From contig JAYMTF010000630.1 of the NCBI GenBank assembly GCA_036897485.1, positions 1 to 32,477 of the forward strand: DNA of 32,477 bases, read 5' to 3'. Made by a program: the position numbers and the translations under genes. Source of the stretch: Pelargonium nanum. Lineage: Eukaryota > Streptophyta > Magnoliopsida > Geraniales > Geraniaceae. Position 1 is the first letter of the stretch; each line of letters begins with the position of its first letter. The notes beneath the pieces are model-generated. The model was not told the origin of the DNA and made no database searches. It worked only from the letters and a program-made list of their open reading frames with translations. Shown in pieces: positions 21,898 to 32,477 of the stretch.

Positions 21898-23722
21898 AAC
21901 AAGAACAATAACAAGAACAAGAAGAAGACGAAGAAGAAGAACAAAACAATCATTTAATGAAGGAGAGAGCAGTACATTCCTGTGCATGGGATGGTAAATA
22001 AGTTACAGTACTTTTTTTAGGGTATAGGTAAATTTTAATACTCTTTTTTTACATACATAAAAGCTATAGCTATACTTTTGTTTTGGGGTTCAAATTAGAT
22101 ACACCATTGGACATTTAGTTCCTTGGCATTGGCAGGAGCAGTTTTTTTTTTTGTTTTTTCAAGATTGGAATCAAGAACGTGTTTTAAAGGGTTAGTTTAA
22201 TTTGGAATCAGTTGCTAGTGATTGATATGCAAGATTTATACGGGTATATATAGTTCTTTAATTAATTAATTAAGCATGTGTATGTATGTATGTGTATATC
22301 TAATATCCAATGATTGAGTCAATATTTATTTGTTGGGATTGTTAGATCAATTGTTTTAATGTGACCGAGTCACTTTAATCGATGTGTTGGTTGTTCAAGT
22401 TGAATCAATCAACTAATTCAACATTGTTTACAAGTTATTAATATGTGGTGGATATCTGTTTAAGATCACTAGGCATGGCTTAAATATGAAAAATGTGTTA
22501 ATGTTGATTTTGATTTTGATTTAATACAATAAATATACGATAAATGATTTGAAATGTTCATATGTAAATATAATTTTGAATATTAGTTTGGTATCCAATA
22601 AATTTTGTGAGGCCTATATATGTAGTAAAAGTAGTATAAAACTATAAATGATATTTTTCATTACACTCACTGATTTTTAGATATAATTTATTAAATAATC
22701 ATCTCATTTATTGTACTTGTGTAGAATTTTTTATAATAGAAATTGAAAATAATAATAATAAAGTGGGTATAAATGTGACATTGATTCATGTAGAGAGAGA
22801 GGGGAAAGATAGTTGTGAAAGTGGTCCTTAATAGAATTAGTATATTATTATTTGGGATTTTTGGTGGCCATAAGAAATTGGTGGGCTTTAGAGATTTGTC
22901 AATTGTGGGAAGGTTTATGCTCCTTGCTTTTCCCAATCAAAAGGTGACTTTATTAACTTCCTTTTTAGATACATATAGTGTTTGTATTTTGATTTATAAC
23001 ACAAAAATCTAAAAATAAAAATGTGTTGATATGAGAAGGCAATTTGGCATTTTGAATGAATATGGTAATGGAACAAAAATGGTGAAAGCTCCTCTTCTCT
23101 TTGGATTTTGATTCTTCATTTTGGTTTTTGTATCAAATTCTGAAGCACCTCAAGTTTGCTCATCTTCCAAAATGCCCAAAACTAGATACATATTCCCAAA
23201 ATTGTTCAATGCCTAGTCACTACTCTTGAATAAATTTCTTTTAGTAGGCCAAGAATCAGATTTACATATGATGATACATTACCTGTCGCCAAATATAAAA
23301 CTACACGAAGTGTCATACGAGCTTAACCTCCAAAGTACTTGAGTTACTCGATTTCGGTTTTTGAACATATAGTAAAGTTTTTGTACATTAATTTTATGTA
23401 TGGGTACAAATGTGATGCTGCAATTGATGCAGGTGGTACAAATGTATATGCAGGTACAAGACATTTACTGTAGCTTCAGTCTTCCAACACCAATTCCATT
23501 GTATCAACTACCCCACAGTTCAGCTCTCTCTTCCTTTTATTAATTGATACATTTTTTTTGCATTTTTTTTAAAGAAAAAAAAAAAACAGTGGTGCAACAA
23601 CCCAACCATCTCATAAATAAAACTAGGAGTAGGACAGGATAGCTGACCCAAACCAAAGGCCTAAACCCAAAAGTATAGTTTGGGCCTAGCCACTGTTAAA
23701 AATTGAAAAATATATAAAAATT
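21898..23722. other. BEL1 3' UTR and AT-rich intergenic DNA
   Basis: The first part after the BEL1 stop should be 3' UTR. It includes an AAGAA-rich stretch (21899-21950) and T-rich tracts. I did not find a clear AATAAA close to the stop, so the transcript end is unknown. The remainder is AT-rich with TAAT/ATTA and GTAT repeats (about 22258-22290) and no recognisable gene. Confidence 0.5.
23716..23720 (-). terminator. Pol III T5 terminator of the tRNA-Ala gene
   Basis: Five thymines on the minus strand start three bases past the tRNA 3' end, with further T runs beyond. This matches the usual RNA polymerase III stop signal. Confidence 0.75.
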
Positions 23723-23795
23723 TGGAGATGCGGGGTATCGATCCCCGTACCTCTCGCATGCTAAGCGAGCGCTCTATCATCTGAGCTACATCCCC
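23723..23795 (-). tRNA. tRNA-Ala, anticodon AGC
   Basis: The 73-nt minus-strand sequence folds into a full cloverleaf. The acceptor stem GGGGATG/CATCTCC includes the G3:U70 wobble that identifies alanine tRNAs, with discriminator A. The D stem is GCTC/GAGC and the anticodon stem CTCGC/GCGAG carries loop TTAGCAT (anticodon AGC, reading GCU and GCC). The T stem is CGGGG/CCCCG. No intron. A T5 run at 23716-23720 on the minus strand fits a pol III terminator. AT-rich TATA-like sequence (about 23822-23835) and a CAAAACA word lie upstream, as in many plant tRNA genes. The D loop reads AGATGATA, where the common plant gene, as I remember it, has AGATGGTA, so one of the two conserved guanines is missing. 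Confidence 0.93.
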
Positions 23796-24527
23796 ATATG
23801 TTTTGTTTTTCTATCTTGTAGTATAAATATAAATAGACAGCCATGACATCTACCAACTAGGATGAAAGGATTCACAGTATGGAGAAATAAATGGGAGCAG
23901 CAGGACAAGGCATGTATTATATATTTCATTACAAGCCACAATCACCAAAGTAAAAATTACATAATCACTTGGGTTTGTTTTAATTATGATCTGTATTGTT
24001 ATTGCACATTCTCTGAACAATCTGATTAGTTTCCTTAATGAATTCACACAAACTGATGATGCTCATCATCTTGGTGGCTACGAAGAATAGAGTAGATGAC
24101 TTGGGCACTTAGCAAGGAGATCTCTCAGATATGAAACACTACTATTTAGTCACAAACATATGCAGATACTATTTTCCATTTGATTATCATATCTCAATAT
24201 AATACATCAAACCAAGAAAATAAACAGGCAAAGACACTACCAAAGAACAGTCAGTTTGTATAGAGTTTCATGCCCTGCACAATAGGGAAGTTGTGTTTGT
24301 CTTCTTCCAGACTAAACCTGGCTACATTCAGCATCCAAACAAACAGATCATCCGCCTCTATGAAATTCTACTGTCCTTGTAACCAACTGCTGGTCCCGGT
24401 TTAGAAAGGAAGAAGATAAGCAAAAGAACAATTAGCGTGACAAGCGCAACAAAACAATCACAACAAGGTAAAGAGAGAACAATTCGAAAGAGCAAGATAG
24501 TTTCTTTCCTCACTGGATTATATAGTT
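23796..24527. other. tRNA upstream flank and probable BTB gene 3' UTR
   Basis: No coding sequence is supported. The right portion (about 24100-24527) is probably 3' UTR of the minus-strand BTB gene. The BTB stop codon TAA (24528-24530) itself forms part of an AATAAA hexamer (CAATAAAAC), though this is too close to the stop to be assumed the working poly(A) signal. Confidence 0.4.
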
Positions 24528-26464
24528 TTATTGATGCTCAATGGTTGTAGCTGTAATTCGTAATTGGCGAGGGCTTGCCTGCTCGCCCTTTCGCCTCCAG
24601 AAAGCCCTCCTCCACCAAACTTCAAATCCTCTCTGTAAATTGGGACAATCTTCACCGGAGTTTAGGAAACGGTTAAACCAGGCAAGCAAAATATCCTGTT
24701 GCCGGGATAGAGGCAATGTCAGGATTGTGTTACTAAGACCATCCTCAATCAAATGACGATCAAGGCCTTTCGATGCCCTCCTCATCCACCCAAAGTCATC
24801 GTAAAATGGCACCAACCATGTCTTTAGAAGCAAGCATCTTGCCTCTTTTGAAGCCAATAGCTGCCCCTTTCCAATCCCAACAAAGAGCCTGGCTGTAACT
24901 CTGCTAATTTCATACCTATGAATTGCAGGAACTTTAGAATGTGAATCAGCCAATTCAGATTGAGAAGCCCATGTTTTCAAAAATTCCTCGGCTATCTGTC
25001 TATCAATCAAGATGTCCAAAATCCAGTGCAAGTTATCAGCTTGCCGAGCAATTTGACCCACCTCACGCAGGTCTGAAGTCGCTGCCTTTAGAAAATGATG
25101 GCATAGTAAATTCAAACAACCATCACAAGCCGAGTACAATGACTCTTTCCGGAGATCATTCTGAGATGAATTCTCGTGAAGCATCTTCGATACCAACCCT
25201 TTCATCTCCCGCCTAGCCTTCTCGTCCTTACCCTCAAGAACAACATGTAAAAGCTTAAGAAGCACTCCATCATTTTCATTGCTCTTTTCACTAGAATTGG
25301 TAGCTTCAAGTGAGACCCTCTTCAGAACCTCCCCAGCTCCAACCCCTTCAAGTCGGAGCTCTGATAGCAAAGAAGCCACCTTGTCTTCTTCATCTTCAGC
25401 CCAAGGAGCAGCTTCTAAGAACTCCAAACAAGTCAAAACCCCAGCATCAAACCCAATTGCTGCTGAAACCTAGAAAACACAAGACCAACCAACTCAATAA
25501 ACTAAAATCTTGTCCCTAAAATTCACAATCATATAGATAACATATATAACCAGCATATACATAATGTGACGATCAAACAACATGCTTAAGTTATGAACAG
25601 TTTCTTCATATAGCTACAGTTTCTCAGCAACAAAACAAAGCATAAAAATCAAAAGAAAATTAAAGCAATTACCTTTAAGATGCCAAGAACTCTGGAAACG
25701 TCCTCTTTCATGAGTCTATTCCTCAGATCCTTACAGTACATCAATCGCAACGTCTCGATGTAAACTTCGACGTCATCGCAATCCGCAATCTCAACAATGT
25801 ACGGCAGCGACGACCTCTGCTGCTTCGTCCACCGATCTGAGAGCTTCACCGCAAAGAAGCGACTGTGTGCAACAAGTATCTGCTGGTGAACATTCAGAGA
25901 AATGCTAATCCCATCTTTGGAACTCAATGTGAGCTTAATATCGCTCGAGGGCTCATCGTTGAACTGGTTACCCGGACTCCGAGCAGCCAAAATGTCCGAT
26001 ATCCGTTGCAGTGTCTGGGCTTGCTTGTCTTGGACTGAAAATTGGGGCTTCGAGGAAAGTGGGTTTCCTTGGATCTGGGTCCTGGTCTGCATATCGGGCT
26101 CGCTAGCCATCATCTCGAAAAGGGTAGGGCTCGATCGGGTCTTATCAATCGGCGGCGGCGGCGACATTGGGTTTAGGAGCCCGGCGGTGAGCGCGGAATT
26201 GAACTTGGAGAAGCCGGAAGGGAAGGATTCTTGACCGGAGTGGCCATTGGAGAGGGTCGTGGCGCTGAAGTCCATAACTAACGAGAGGCTCCCCGGAGAA
26301 GAAGCAGGACAGCACCAGGAGTTGGCCGGAGAGACAATAGTTGGTGGGTCGAGTTTGCGGTGGTCAACGCCGCTTGCGGTGGCGGAGGAAGAGATGGTGG
26401 TCTCGCGGTACTTGCAGCGTCTATGCTTACTTGTTGTGGTTGTTGTAGTTGTAGCAGCTGCCAT
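24528..26464 (-). CDS. BTB/POZ domain-containing protein (At1g63850-like), 2 exons
   Basis: Predicted exons 25673-26464 and 24528-25469 (GT-AG intron 25470-25672, junction LGILK|VSAAIGF in frame) encode 577 residues. The ATG at 26464 is the first in frame and begins [20 protein letters not shown], a Thr run followed by a basic patch. Residues 30-165 are Ser/Pro-rich and look disordered. The BTB/POZ fold starts near 173 ([10 protein letters not shown]), continues through [22 protein letters not shown] and crosses the intron. The region after [28 protein letters not shown] is helical and conserved in this plant family (Arabidopsis At1g63850/At5g60050 type, from memory). BTB proteins often bridge substrates to Cullin-3 ubiquitin ligases; that role here is inferred. 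There is no NPH3, ankyrin or MATH domain. Confidence 0.9.
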
Positions 26465-26565
26465 GAAATGTATTCAAAATTCTTGTCCTTTAGCTTAGAG
26501 CATTGGCATCAGAAACAGACCGTGGAGAGAGAGAGAATAGTTATTGAAGAGAGAAGAAAAAAAGG

Positions 26566-26577
26566 ATATATTTTTAT
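26566..26577 (-). promoter_or_regulatory. Candidate TATA box of the BTB gene
   Basis: On the minus strand ATAAAAATATAT lies about 105 bases before the start codon. A transcript starting some 30 bases on would have a short CT-rich leader (CTCTCTCTCTCC near 26535-26523), a common plant arrangement. Prediction by motif and position only. Confidence 0.4.
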
Positions 26578-26930
26578 CTGTCCAAAAATGAAATTTTGGC
26601 GGTGGAAACGAGAAGGATTGAAGTAAAGGACATGAAAACAGCCAATAGGTACTGAAGAGAGCAATTAATATATGCAGAAGTGAGAGATGGGATGCGAAAG
26701 AGATGAGTCCTGAATTCCAAAATGCTATGTTTTCTTGTTTGTTTGTTGATGCTCACAAGCTTTGGTCTCCTCACATGTTCAACATTGACAAAAACAGAGT
26801 ACAATTTTCAAACACAAATATCTTTTTATAAAAGGAAATAGATAGAGATAAATGGAGTACCCACTCTGTTTTGTGTGTGTGGATACAGAATTGTCTTTTT
26901 ATTGTTCATAAGTTGAATTGGCGGGATTGA

Positions 26931-26956
26931 TTGTTTGTTTGTTTGTTTGTTTGTTG
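26931..26956. repeat. (TTTG)n microsatellite
   Basis: About six consecutive TTTG units lie in the intergenic DNA upstream of the BTB gene. Simple sequence, no further role visible. Confidence 0.9.
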
Positions 26957-27125
26957 CCGCTTGTGACTTTGTTTCACTTTCTTTTGTATTCGTATATGGA
27001 TTCTCAGCTTTTATCATCAAGTTAGTCACAATTGCAAAACAAGTTCCATTATTTGCAATTATTTTGACCCCTAAGAGGTTTCGCAATCATAAGAAACGAC
27101 ATTATGCATAGGGGATAGTGTTTCT

Positions 27126-27300
27126 AACTTAAGCCCATATGGGTCTTGGTGGGCAAACCTAGCAATGGCCCATATAGGCCCAGAGAAGCCCAATGAAATG
27201 AAATAATCCAACAGATCTTCATAATCCAAAGTTAATGCAAAATGTCATGGGCTTTATTGTGCACAGATGAGATCTACCAATGGGCTAGGCCTATAAAATG
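27126..27300 (+). promoter_or_regulatory. Promoter-like cluster of GCCCA/TGGGC elements followed by a TATA-like word
   Basis: Site II-type words occur at 27132 (AGCCCA), 27150 (TGGGCA), 27167 (GGCCCA), 27177 (GGCCCA), 27187 (AGCCCA), 27248 (TGGGCT) and 27281 (TGGGCT). The three at 27167-27187 are spaced exactly 10 bp. CTATAAAAT follows at 27291-27299. This resembles a plant core promoter on the plus strand, yet no recognisable gene follows. It could instead be a distal part of the BTB promoter or drive a non-coding RNA. Confidence 0.45.
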
Positions 27301-30300
27301 GACCAAGTCAAATCATTAAATATGAGTCAACTTTTGATGACTCGGTCCTTCAAGCTTATCTACCTTTTTTATTATTATCAAAATTGATTTAATCATAAAT
27401 AATTGACTGTTCAAATTAATAAATATGGCGGAGAAGAGAAGCCACCAAACTTCACCCACCTTCTTCAAATCTTGAATACTCAATTATCTATAATCATTAT
27501 CCAAAATATAAAAAGGAAAAGGAAAATTGCATCTCTCTCTCTCTCTCGCAACTACCAATCACTTTCCACACCACTATCACCACAAATCCTGCATTGTTGT
27601 TGTGGTTTTTTGTTTATGTAAAAGAAAAAAAAAATTAATACGTTTAGAATTAATGTAGAATAGATTATTACAAACAACACAACAATGGTCTGTCATTACT
27701 CGTTAGAGTGTTTAATTTAAAACCGTCCATGCATGTTGGCTGCTGCCCATATATATCTTAATACAACATTAACGCGTCATGAACAACAAAAAGCTCCAAT
27801 GGAATTGTGTGCATACAAAGCTTCTAATTAAATATTCACTATCATGGACCTCTGTAGAAACGGTGTAGTTTTGTTTGGTGTGTACGTACTAGAAAGTGTC
27901 ACATGAATTGATGTGTGATGTAGCTCAGATTTACGTGTACATGAATGCAATATAGTATATAATGGATTGGGCAGAGAAGGGATGGAGTTTGGTACAAGGC
28001 AAGGAACCGACAGCTCACATGCGAAACGACCCATCAATCTCACTCATGTCTATTGTCTATTGTCCTTATCGTTTTTCAATCAATGTGAAGCTCCAAATCC
28101 ATCCATCTCTTCGATCTTCTACGTATTGTCTAATGTTGATTTGGATCCAAACAAATTCAACTCCAACCATGTCTCTGTTTTTCTTTAGCACTACCCCACC
28201 CATTTAATTACTTAGATTTAGAATTTGCAATAATAAATTGAGATTTGAGAAACCAGAGGAGGCTAACACAAACCCTACGGAGAGTGAGTACCGTACAATT
28301 GAATAATTAAGTATTGTAATTACTGGCACGGCCCGCCCTAACCCAAATATTCGTCATGGATTGGAATATATATATAGAATATAGTCCTCAGAGGTTTTGT
28401 TTTGCAGAGAACAAAACGTGGTGATGATACAGTAAAGTTTGTGTGAGAATAAGCTGTCAAAAGCAGAATACACTATATTAATATTAGTCTGGAAACCACA
28501 TTAGACGGCCGGAGGGGACACACCCTACACACTCTGTTTCGTTTTCTTTTTATACATTGTACGCACTGTATATTAAACTACAGAGAGTATATATTACAAT
28601 TTTGCAACTTCATCAAAAACAGTAAAGAAATTGCTAGGACAAACCAGAGTGGAACAACTTCTTAATTTGGCAGGCAAGTAGTAGTATTGTAGTGTGTTTT
28701 AGAGTTAGATGCAGAAGAAAAATGTGCACAAAATATTAATGTTTAGAGCCTAAAATCAGGAAAAACAGCATAATTAATACAGGGAAGAGGACATGCGTGC
28801 AATACGAAAAAAAAAAAAAGAGACCATATGATCTATACATGTTATCAGTTTTGTCAATCTAGACTTGAACCTACGAGCACTAAAAATTCAAATTATACTT
28901 TTACGTCGATAAAAATAGACTTGATTAATTTTGGATTCATCATGAAAGATGTGCGGATTGGGTTGATCAACACACTTAATTAAACCGTTGAGTTTCTACA
29001 ACAAACTTGAAACTCATTCCGAAACTCAAATAGTCAACTCTATGTTTAGTCAATAAACTCTCACGACTCTTTTATAAAGACTGGCCCAACTCCAACACAA
29101 AAGCAACGAAGGAAAAGGGAAAAGAGAAAGAGAAGAGGTCCTCTACTCCTCCTATTACGCGCATTTGCTAAATAATTAAATTACTTGCAACTTAATTGTG
29201 CAATAGTGCGTAAATAAAAGCAAGTTGGGTGCAAAATATTGTTTCACTACATACATTAAGAATAAAGTGGCAGCACTAACAGTGTGGAGTGGGTGATTTT
29301 TCACTAACAGTGTCTCGTGAAACACAAGACATAATCTGACATCTAATTTTGATACATGGCTGGCAAGCAGGCAATTTCTGAAACATGTACACACAAAAAT
29401 TTGGAGCTAATCGCACTTTATTGCTAAATCTAGCAAGAAAGTTAACAAAAATGGGTATGACCCCAGATTTTGACTGTATTAACAACCACTAGTGGGATAG
29501 TTTTGGGGTTAAGATATTAAAACTGAGCTGGCTTACCAGTTAATCTCATCCTAATGGGGCCAAAATGACAATGTGCTAGCTAGCGTGGGACTCAAGTTTT
29601 TATTTTAACTATTCTAATTATTCAAGTACAGAAACCTTATCACTTTAAATTAATATAGTATCTAATAAATCAACAAAAGGAAAGGTTGTTATAATTTGAC
29701 AGTAAAGAAGTGAAAAAAAAGAGTTAAGAGAGAGGTGTGTAACGTAACGTAAGAGAAGAGAAGAGAAGAGAAGAGAGGTGGGTCAGTGAAGGCACGTGAA
29801 GTGAACAACACAAGGAAGCAGAGTTGAGGTGGAGACTCGTTATCTTTATTCCTCACTCACTCACACAGCTCCGCTCCTGGCGGTCGGAATCTGCCCCCAC
29901 CACCGTACATCCACCATTCAGTGGGCCCGATGCTGTCGTGGCTTCATCGGACACTTGCATGCCTAGCTGCTTCTTCTTCCATGCTGCCCTCCAAGGGCTG
30001 CGCTACCTAATCTCTCTCTCTCTCTCTCCAATCAATCCCTTGGGTAATGGTCGTGTTTAAAGTTCAGTATTCTATTAAACAGCTCAACTAAAACTCGCAG
30101 GTTGAATAACGCGAACTATTTATGAGTGACAAATAACAAGTTTAAGTAAATTGGTTGATATTGATTCGACACGATCCGATATATTTAACCTGTTTAAGTC
30201 GTATAAGCATTTTTTTGAAACACAATATGCTTAAAACTTACATTTTTAATTATCCTTAATAAGTGACTCAATAATAACTTATTTGTGAACCGAATAATTA

Positions 30301-32100
30301 AATAGATTAAACGGGTTTGACACAATCAAACCGATTGTTAAACAGATTGAGTTCGTCAATACAATTTCGATTATGTTGAACTCAAATCCGCTCAAATGCA
30401 CGTCGTATTTGTATTGTTTCATATGTCACTACTCAAATTGTGAGGCCTACCTTATATCAAACTCCTTGTTCTTTCGTTGTCCTCTTTCCTCAACCTTCAC
30501 TCATTTCTCTCCTTTTTATTGAAATATAGAAATCCACGAGTTAATTGTGTGATTATTTGATTTTTGGGTCATATTTATTTATATTACACGCATATCGAGT
30601 ATAATGGAAAATTATATGTAAAAATGTTTAAATATTATATAGTTATATACTGTATGATTTTTGTTTGTAAATTAAAAGAAAATCAATTGATAAACTTATT
30701 TCATATGATGCCCATAAGTGAATCTGAGTAGACAAGAGCGGCTTGTTAAGTTTTAATGATTATTCTACCTAATCAATAATAATTTGTGCATGCCCCAAAG
30801 TTAAATTAAATAAAGAGAAAAATAGATAGAGAATGAGATAAAGGTGTGTGGAAGGGAGATCTAATTTTGTCTCAATTCAATTAGGTGAGACCATTAATAA
30901 TATTCATGAGGGTTCCAATATTTGATGTGTTAGGTGGTGCCCTACACTTTAATTTGGAGAGGTGACAATATCACCATGATGTGTCAACAACAACCATCTA
31001 CATATATCAATTCACTTCACCTTCTTTTTCCTATTTGATTTCAATGTCTATAACCTCTGCTGTGGGCTTGCTCATTCATGTGTGGAACCCAAAATGCTCC
31101 TACTTAATTTGTGTCTAGGACACTTCAAATAGTACTATTTACTATTCTTTTCTCTATTGCTCTATGTACCTTGTTAATATTGATCTAATTCCAAAAAGAT
31201 ATCACTCAATCTTCTATTTTTGTCGGTCGGTCCATCGTTCAATTTTTATTTTATTCAGTTAAATTCACGTCGTTGTCATATATGTATGTAAAACTTACAA
31301 GTTATGATTAATTTAAATAGTTGACATGATAACATGGTTTATTTTGAACTAAATTCATTGAATTTAAATTGTGTAAATTGTAGTCAATGACCAACTAACT
31401 CACATGTCAAATAGAGTTTGAGAAGGAAAATAGAATAGTAGATTAACAATAATATATGATGATAAAAGTAAAAGTAAATTAAAGTTTATTTATTTGAATG
31501 GACCATTTGTCCAACTTAAAGAAGATCATTCATTAATCAATTTTCATGGACCTATGTGTTACAACAGTGATATTGAAAAAAGATTTAGTGACACTAATTT
31601 TTCTTGATGAACTTTTTTTTCATTGTTGAAGAGAATAATTTGGACTAAATTCTTGGATGAGTGGCAAATAACATACTTTTTTTGTCACGTTATGAAAGAA
31701 TGAGTCTCCTCCAAGCGTTTTAAAGGTAATATTCGTCATGCAACATGCTCCTATACTAGTGAGACGATATTGATCGGTGTACTACTTGTCCAGGCATAAC
31801 CTCTTTTACCAGGATATGTGTTTTATATTGTTTGACGCCTATGAAAAAGACTGGTCCCTCTCTCTAATGCGAGAGTTTGAGGCGTCGCGCAGATCCGGTT
31901 CTCTCGGTCCGTGACATTTTACTCTCTTTTACTTTGTACCAAGTTATGGGAGTATATACGAATTTTGAGGAATCTAAAATATAGACAATCCATGATGGTG
32001 AGTTGTGTAGAACAGAGGGCAGTAACATGACTTGAAGGGAGACAAACACAAGTTTTTGTCATACATAAATGTCTCATTTCCCTGCCATTCCTCACAAAAC
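27301..32100. other. Intergenic DNA before the RING-H2 gene; mostly AT-rich
   Basis: No convincing coding gene. Notable local items are (TC)8 at 27532-27547 and a pentanucleotide GAGAA array near 29752-29777. A GC-richer island lies at about 29815-30060, with (TC)9 at 30011-30028. A short hairpin lies at 31834-31886. The remainder is AT-rich with short unrelated open frames. The right end (about 31900-32280) is promoter and leader of the RING-H2 gene. Confidence 0.5.
27425..27475 (+). CDS. Short open frame (16 codons) downstream of the promoter-like cluster
   Basis: ATGGCGGAGAAG opens a 16-residue frame (MAEKRSHQTSPTFFKS) ending at TGA 27473-27475. ATGGCG is a favoured plant start context and it lies about 130 bases after the TATA-like word. 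The frame is too short to judge as coding. It could be the first exon of a gene whose further exons I could not find, a small peptide, or chance. Listed with low confidence because of its position only. Confidence 0.15.
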   Translation: MAEKRSHQTSPTFFKS

Positions 32101-32149
32101 CCAGACCCATTTATGTCTTTTCCACCTCTAACTCTCAATTCTCAAGCCT

Positions 32150-32157
32150 CTATATAC
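32150..32157 (+). promoter_or_regulatory. TATA box of the RING-H2 gene
   Basis: CTATATAC lies about 130 bases upstream of the start codon at 32285. The following sequence is CT-rich and then has three ACCAA repeats (about 32226-32243), typical of a plant untranslated leader. Confidence 0.65.
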
Positions 32158-32284
32158 TTGCGCCTCTTTCCTTCTCCTCCCCTCTCCTATACACCTCCTC
32201 TCCCACAAAAAAAGCAGAGCACCCACCAAACCAAACCAAACCAGAACCGACCCGACCATTTCAAGCTCTTCAATTGGATCTTCC

Positions 32285-32477
32285 ATGGGTTTCCCAGTAG
32301 GCTACACAGAGCTCCTCCTCCCCAAAATGCTCCTCCACACGCTTTCTTTTCTGGGTTTCATCAGAAAGCTCATCTCCACCCTCTTCCGCTGCCTGGGCCT
32401 CTCCGATTTCCTCGAACCCGACATTTCCTGGTCCGACCACCCCGACCCGGCCATCCGGATACCCGAATTCCACTCCG
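32285..32477 (+). CDS. BRH1-like RING-H2 finger protein, 5' part only
   Basis: The first 64 codons are visible before the window ends, so the gene is truncated by the window edge and not by mutation. The start MGFPVGYTELLLPKMLLHTL, a hydrophobic segment to about residue 38, then LGLSDFLEPD and RIPEF, match the N terminus of the brassinosteroid-responsive RING-H2 (BRH1) family as I know it. Those proteins are about 150-170 residues with a C-terminal RING-H2 zinc finger and act as predicted E3 ubiquitin ligases, probably membrane-associated. The RING itself lies outside the window, so catalytic residues cannot be checked. From memory, a RING-finger gene (At5g41400) sits beside BEL1 in Arabidopsis, which would fit this neighbourhood. 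Confidence 0.85.
   Translation, partial: MGFPVGYTELLLPKMLLHTLSFLGFIRKLISTLFRCLGLSDFLEPDISWSDHPDPAIRIPEFHS

Noticed and set aside
1..32477. Known plant microRNA precursors and CRISPR-like arrays
   Set aside because: I looked for the common conserved miRNA sequences by eye and saw none. The repeats here are microsatellites, not spaced direct repeats.

Overview
The window is nuclear DNA of a flowering plant, most likely a eudicot. The genes are intron-rich with AT-rich introns. The intergenic DNA is AT-rich, with CT/GA microsatellites and retroposon remnants. The protein content (a plant AP-1/2 beta-adaptin, an ovule-identity BEL1-type TALE homeoprotein, a plant BTB/POZ protein and a BRH1-type RING-H2 protein) is plant-specific. 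I cannot name the species from sequence alone.

Layout from left to right. Positions 1-1288 are flanking DNA downstream of the first gene. Positions 1289-7307 (minus) hold a complete beta-adaptin gene, reconstructed as 15 coding exons and 904 residues, with every junction in frame. Its upstream flank (about 7500-7735) carries four GGCCCA/TGGGCT elements. About 11 kb of gene-poor DNA follows (7736-18350). It contains a decayed RNase H-type retrotransposon relic (9412-10049) and a short tRNA-derived SINE with a 12-bp target-site duplication and a duplicated head (14540-14799). Positions 18734-21897 (plus) hold a complete BEL1 orthologue or very close homologue with four coding exons and 721 residues. 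One of its introns appears to be GC-AG. Its leader is probably spliced and carries several upstream ATGs. A tRNA-Ala(AGC) gene lies at 23723-23795 (minus). Positions 24528-26464 (minus) hold a two-exon BTB/POZ gene of 577 residues. About 5.7 kb of mostly non-coding DNA follows, with a promoter-like cluster of GCCCA elements near 27130-27300. The first 64 codons of a BRH1-like RING-H2 gene (plus, from 32285) run off the right edge.

The genes are independent eukaryotic transcription units, not an operon. Beta-adaptin acts in clathrin-coated vesicle formation. BEL1 is a nuclear TALE factor that partners with KNOX and MADS proteins in ovule patterning. The BTB protein is a candidate Cullin-3 adaptor, and the RING-H2 protein a candidate ubiquitin ligase. 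From memory, a RING-finger gene also neighbours BEL1 in Arabidopsis, so the BEL1/RING-H2 part may be old microsynteny.

I found no novel multi-gene system. The most notable signals concern splicing and retroposition. They are a 70-bp tandem duplication that doubles the splice sites of one beta-adaptin intron, a perfect (TC)27 microsatellite abutting a beta-adaptin 3' splice site, a GC donor inside the BEL1 homeodomain, and the SINE with a duplicated head.
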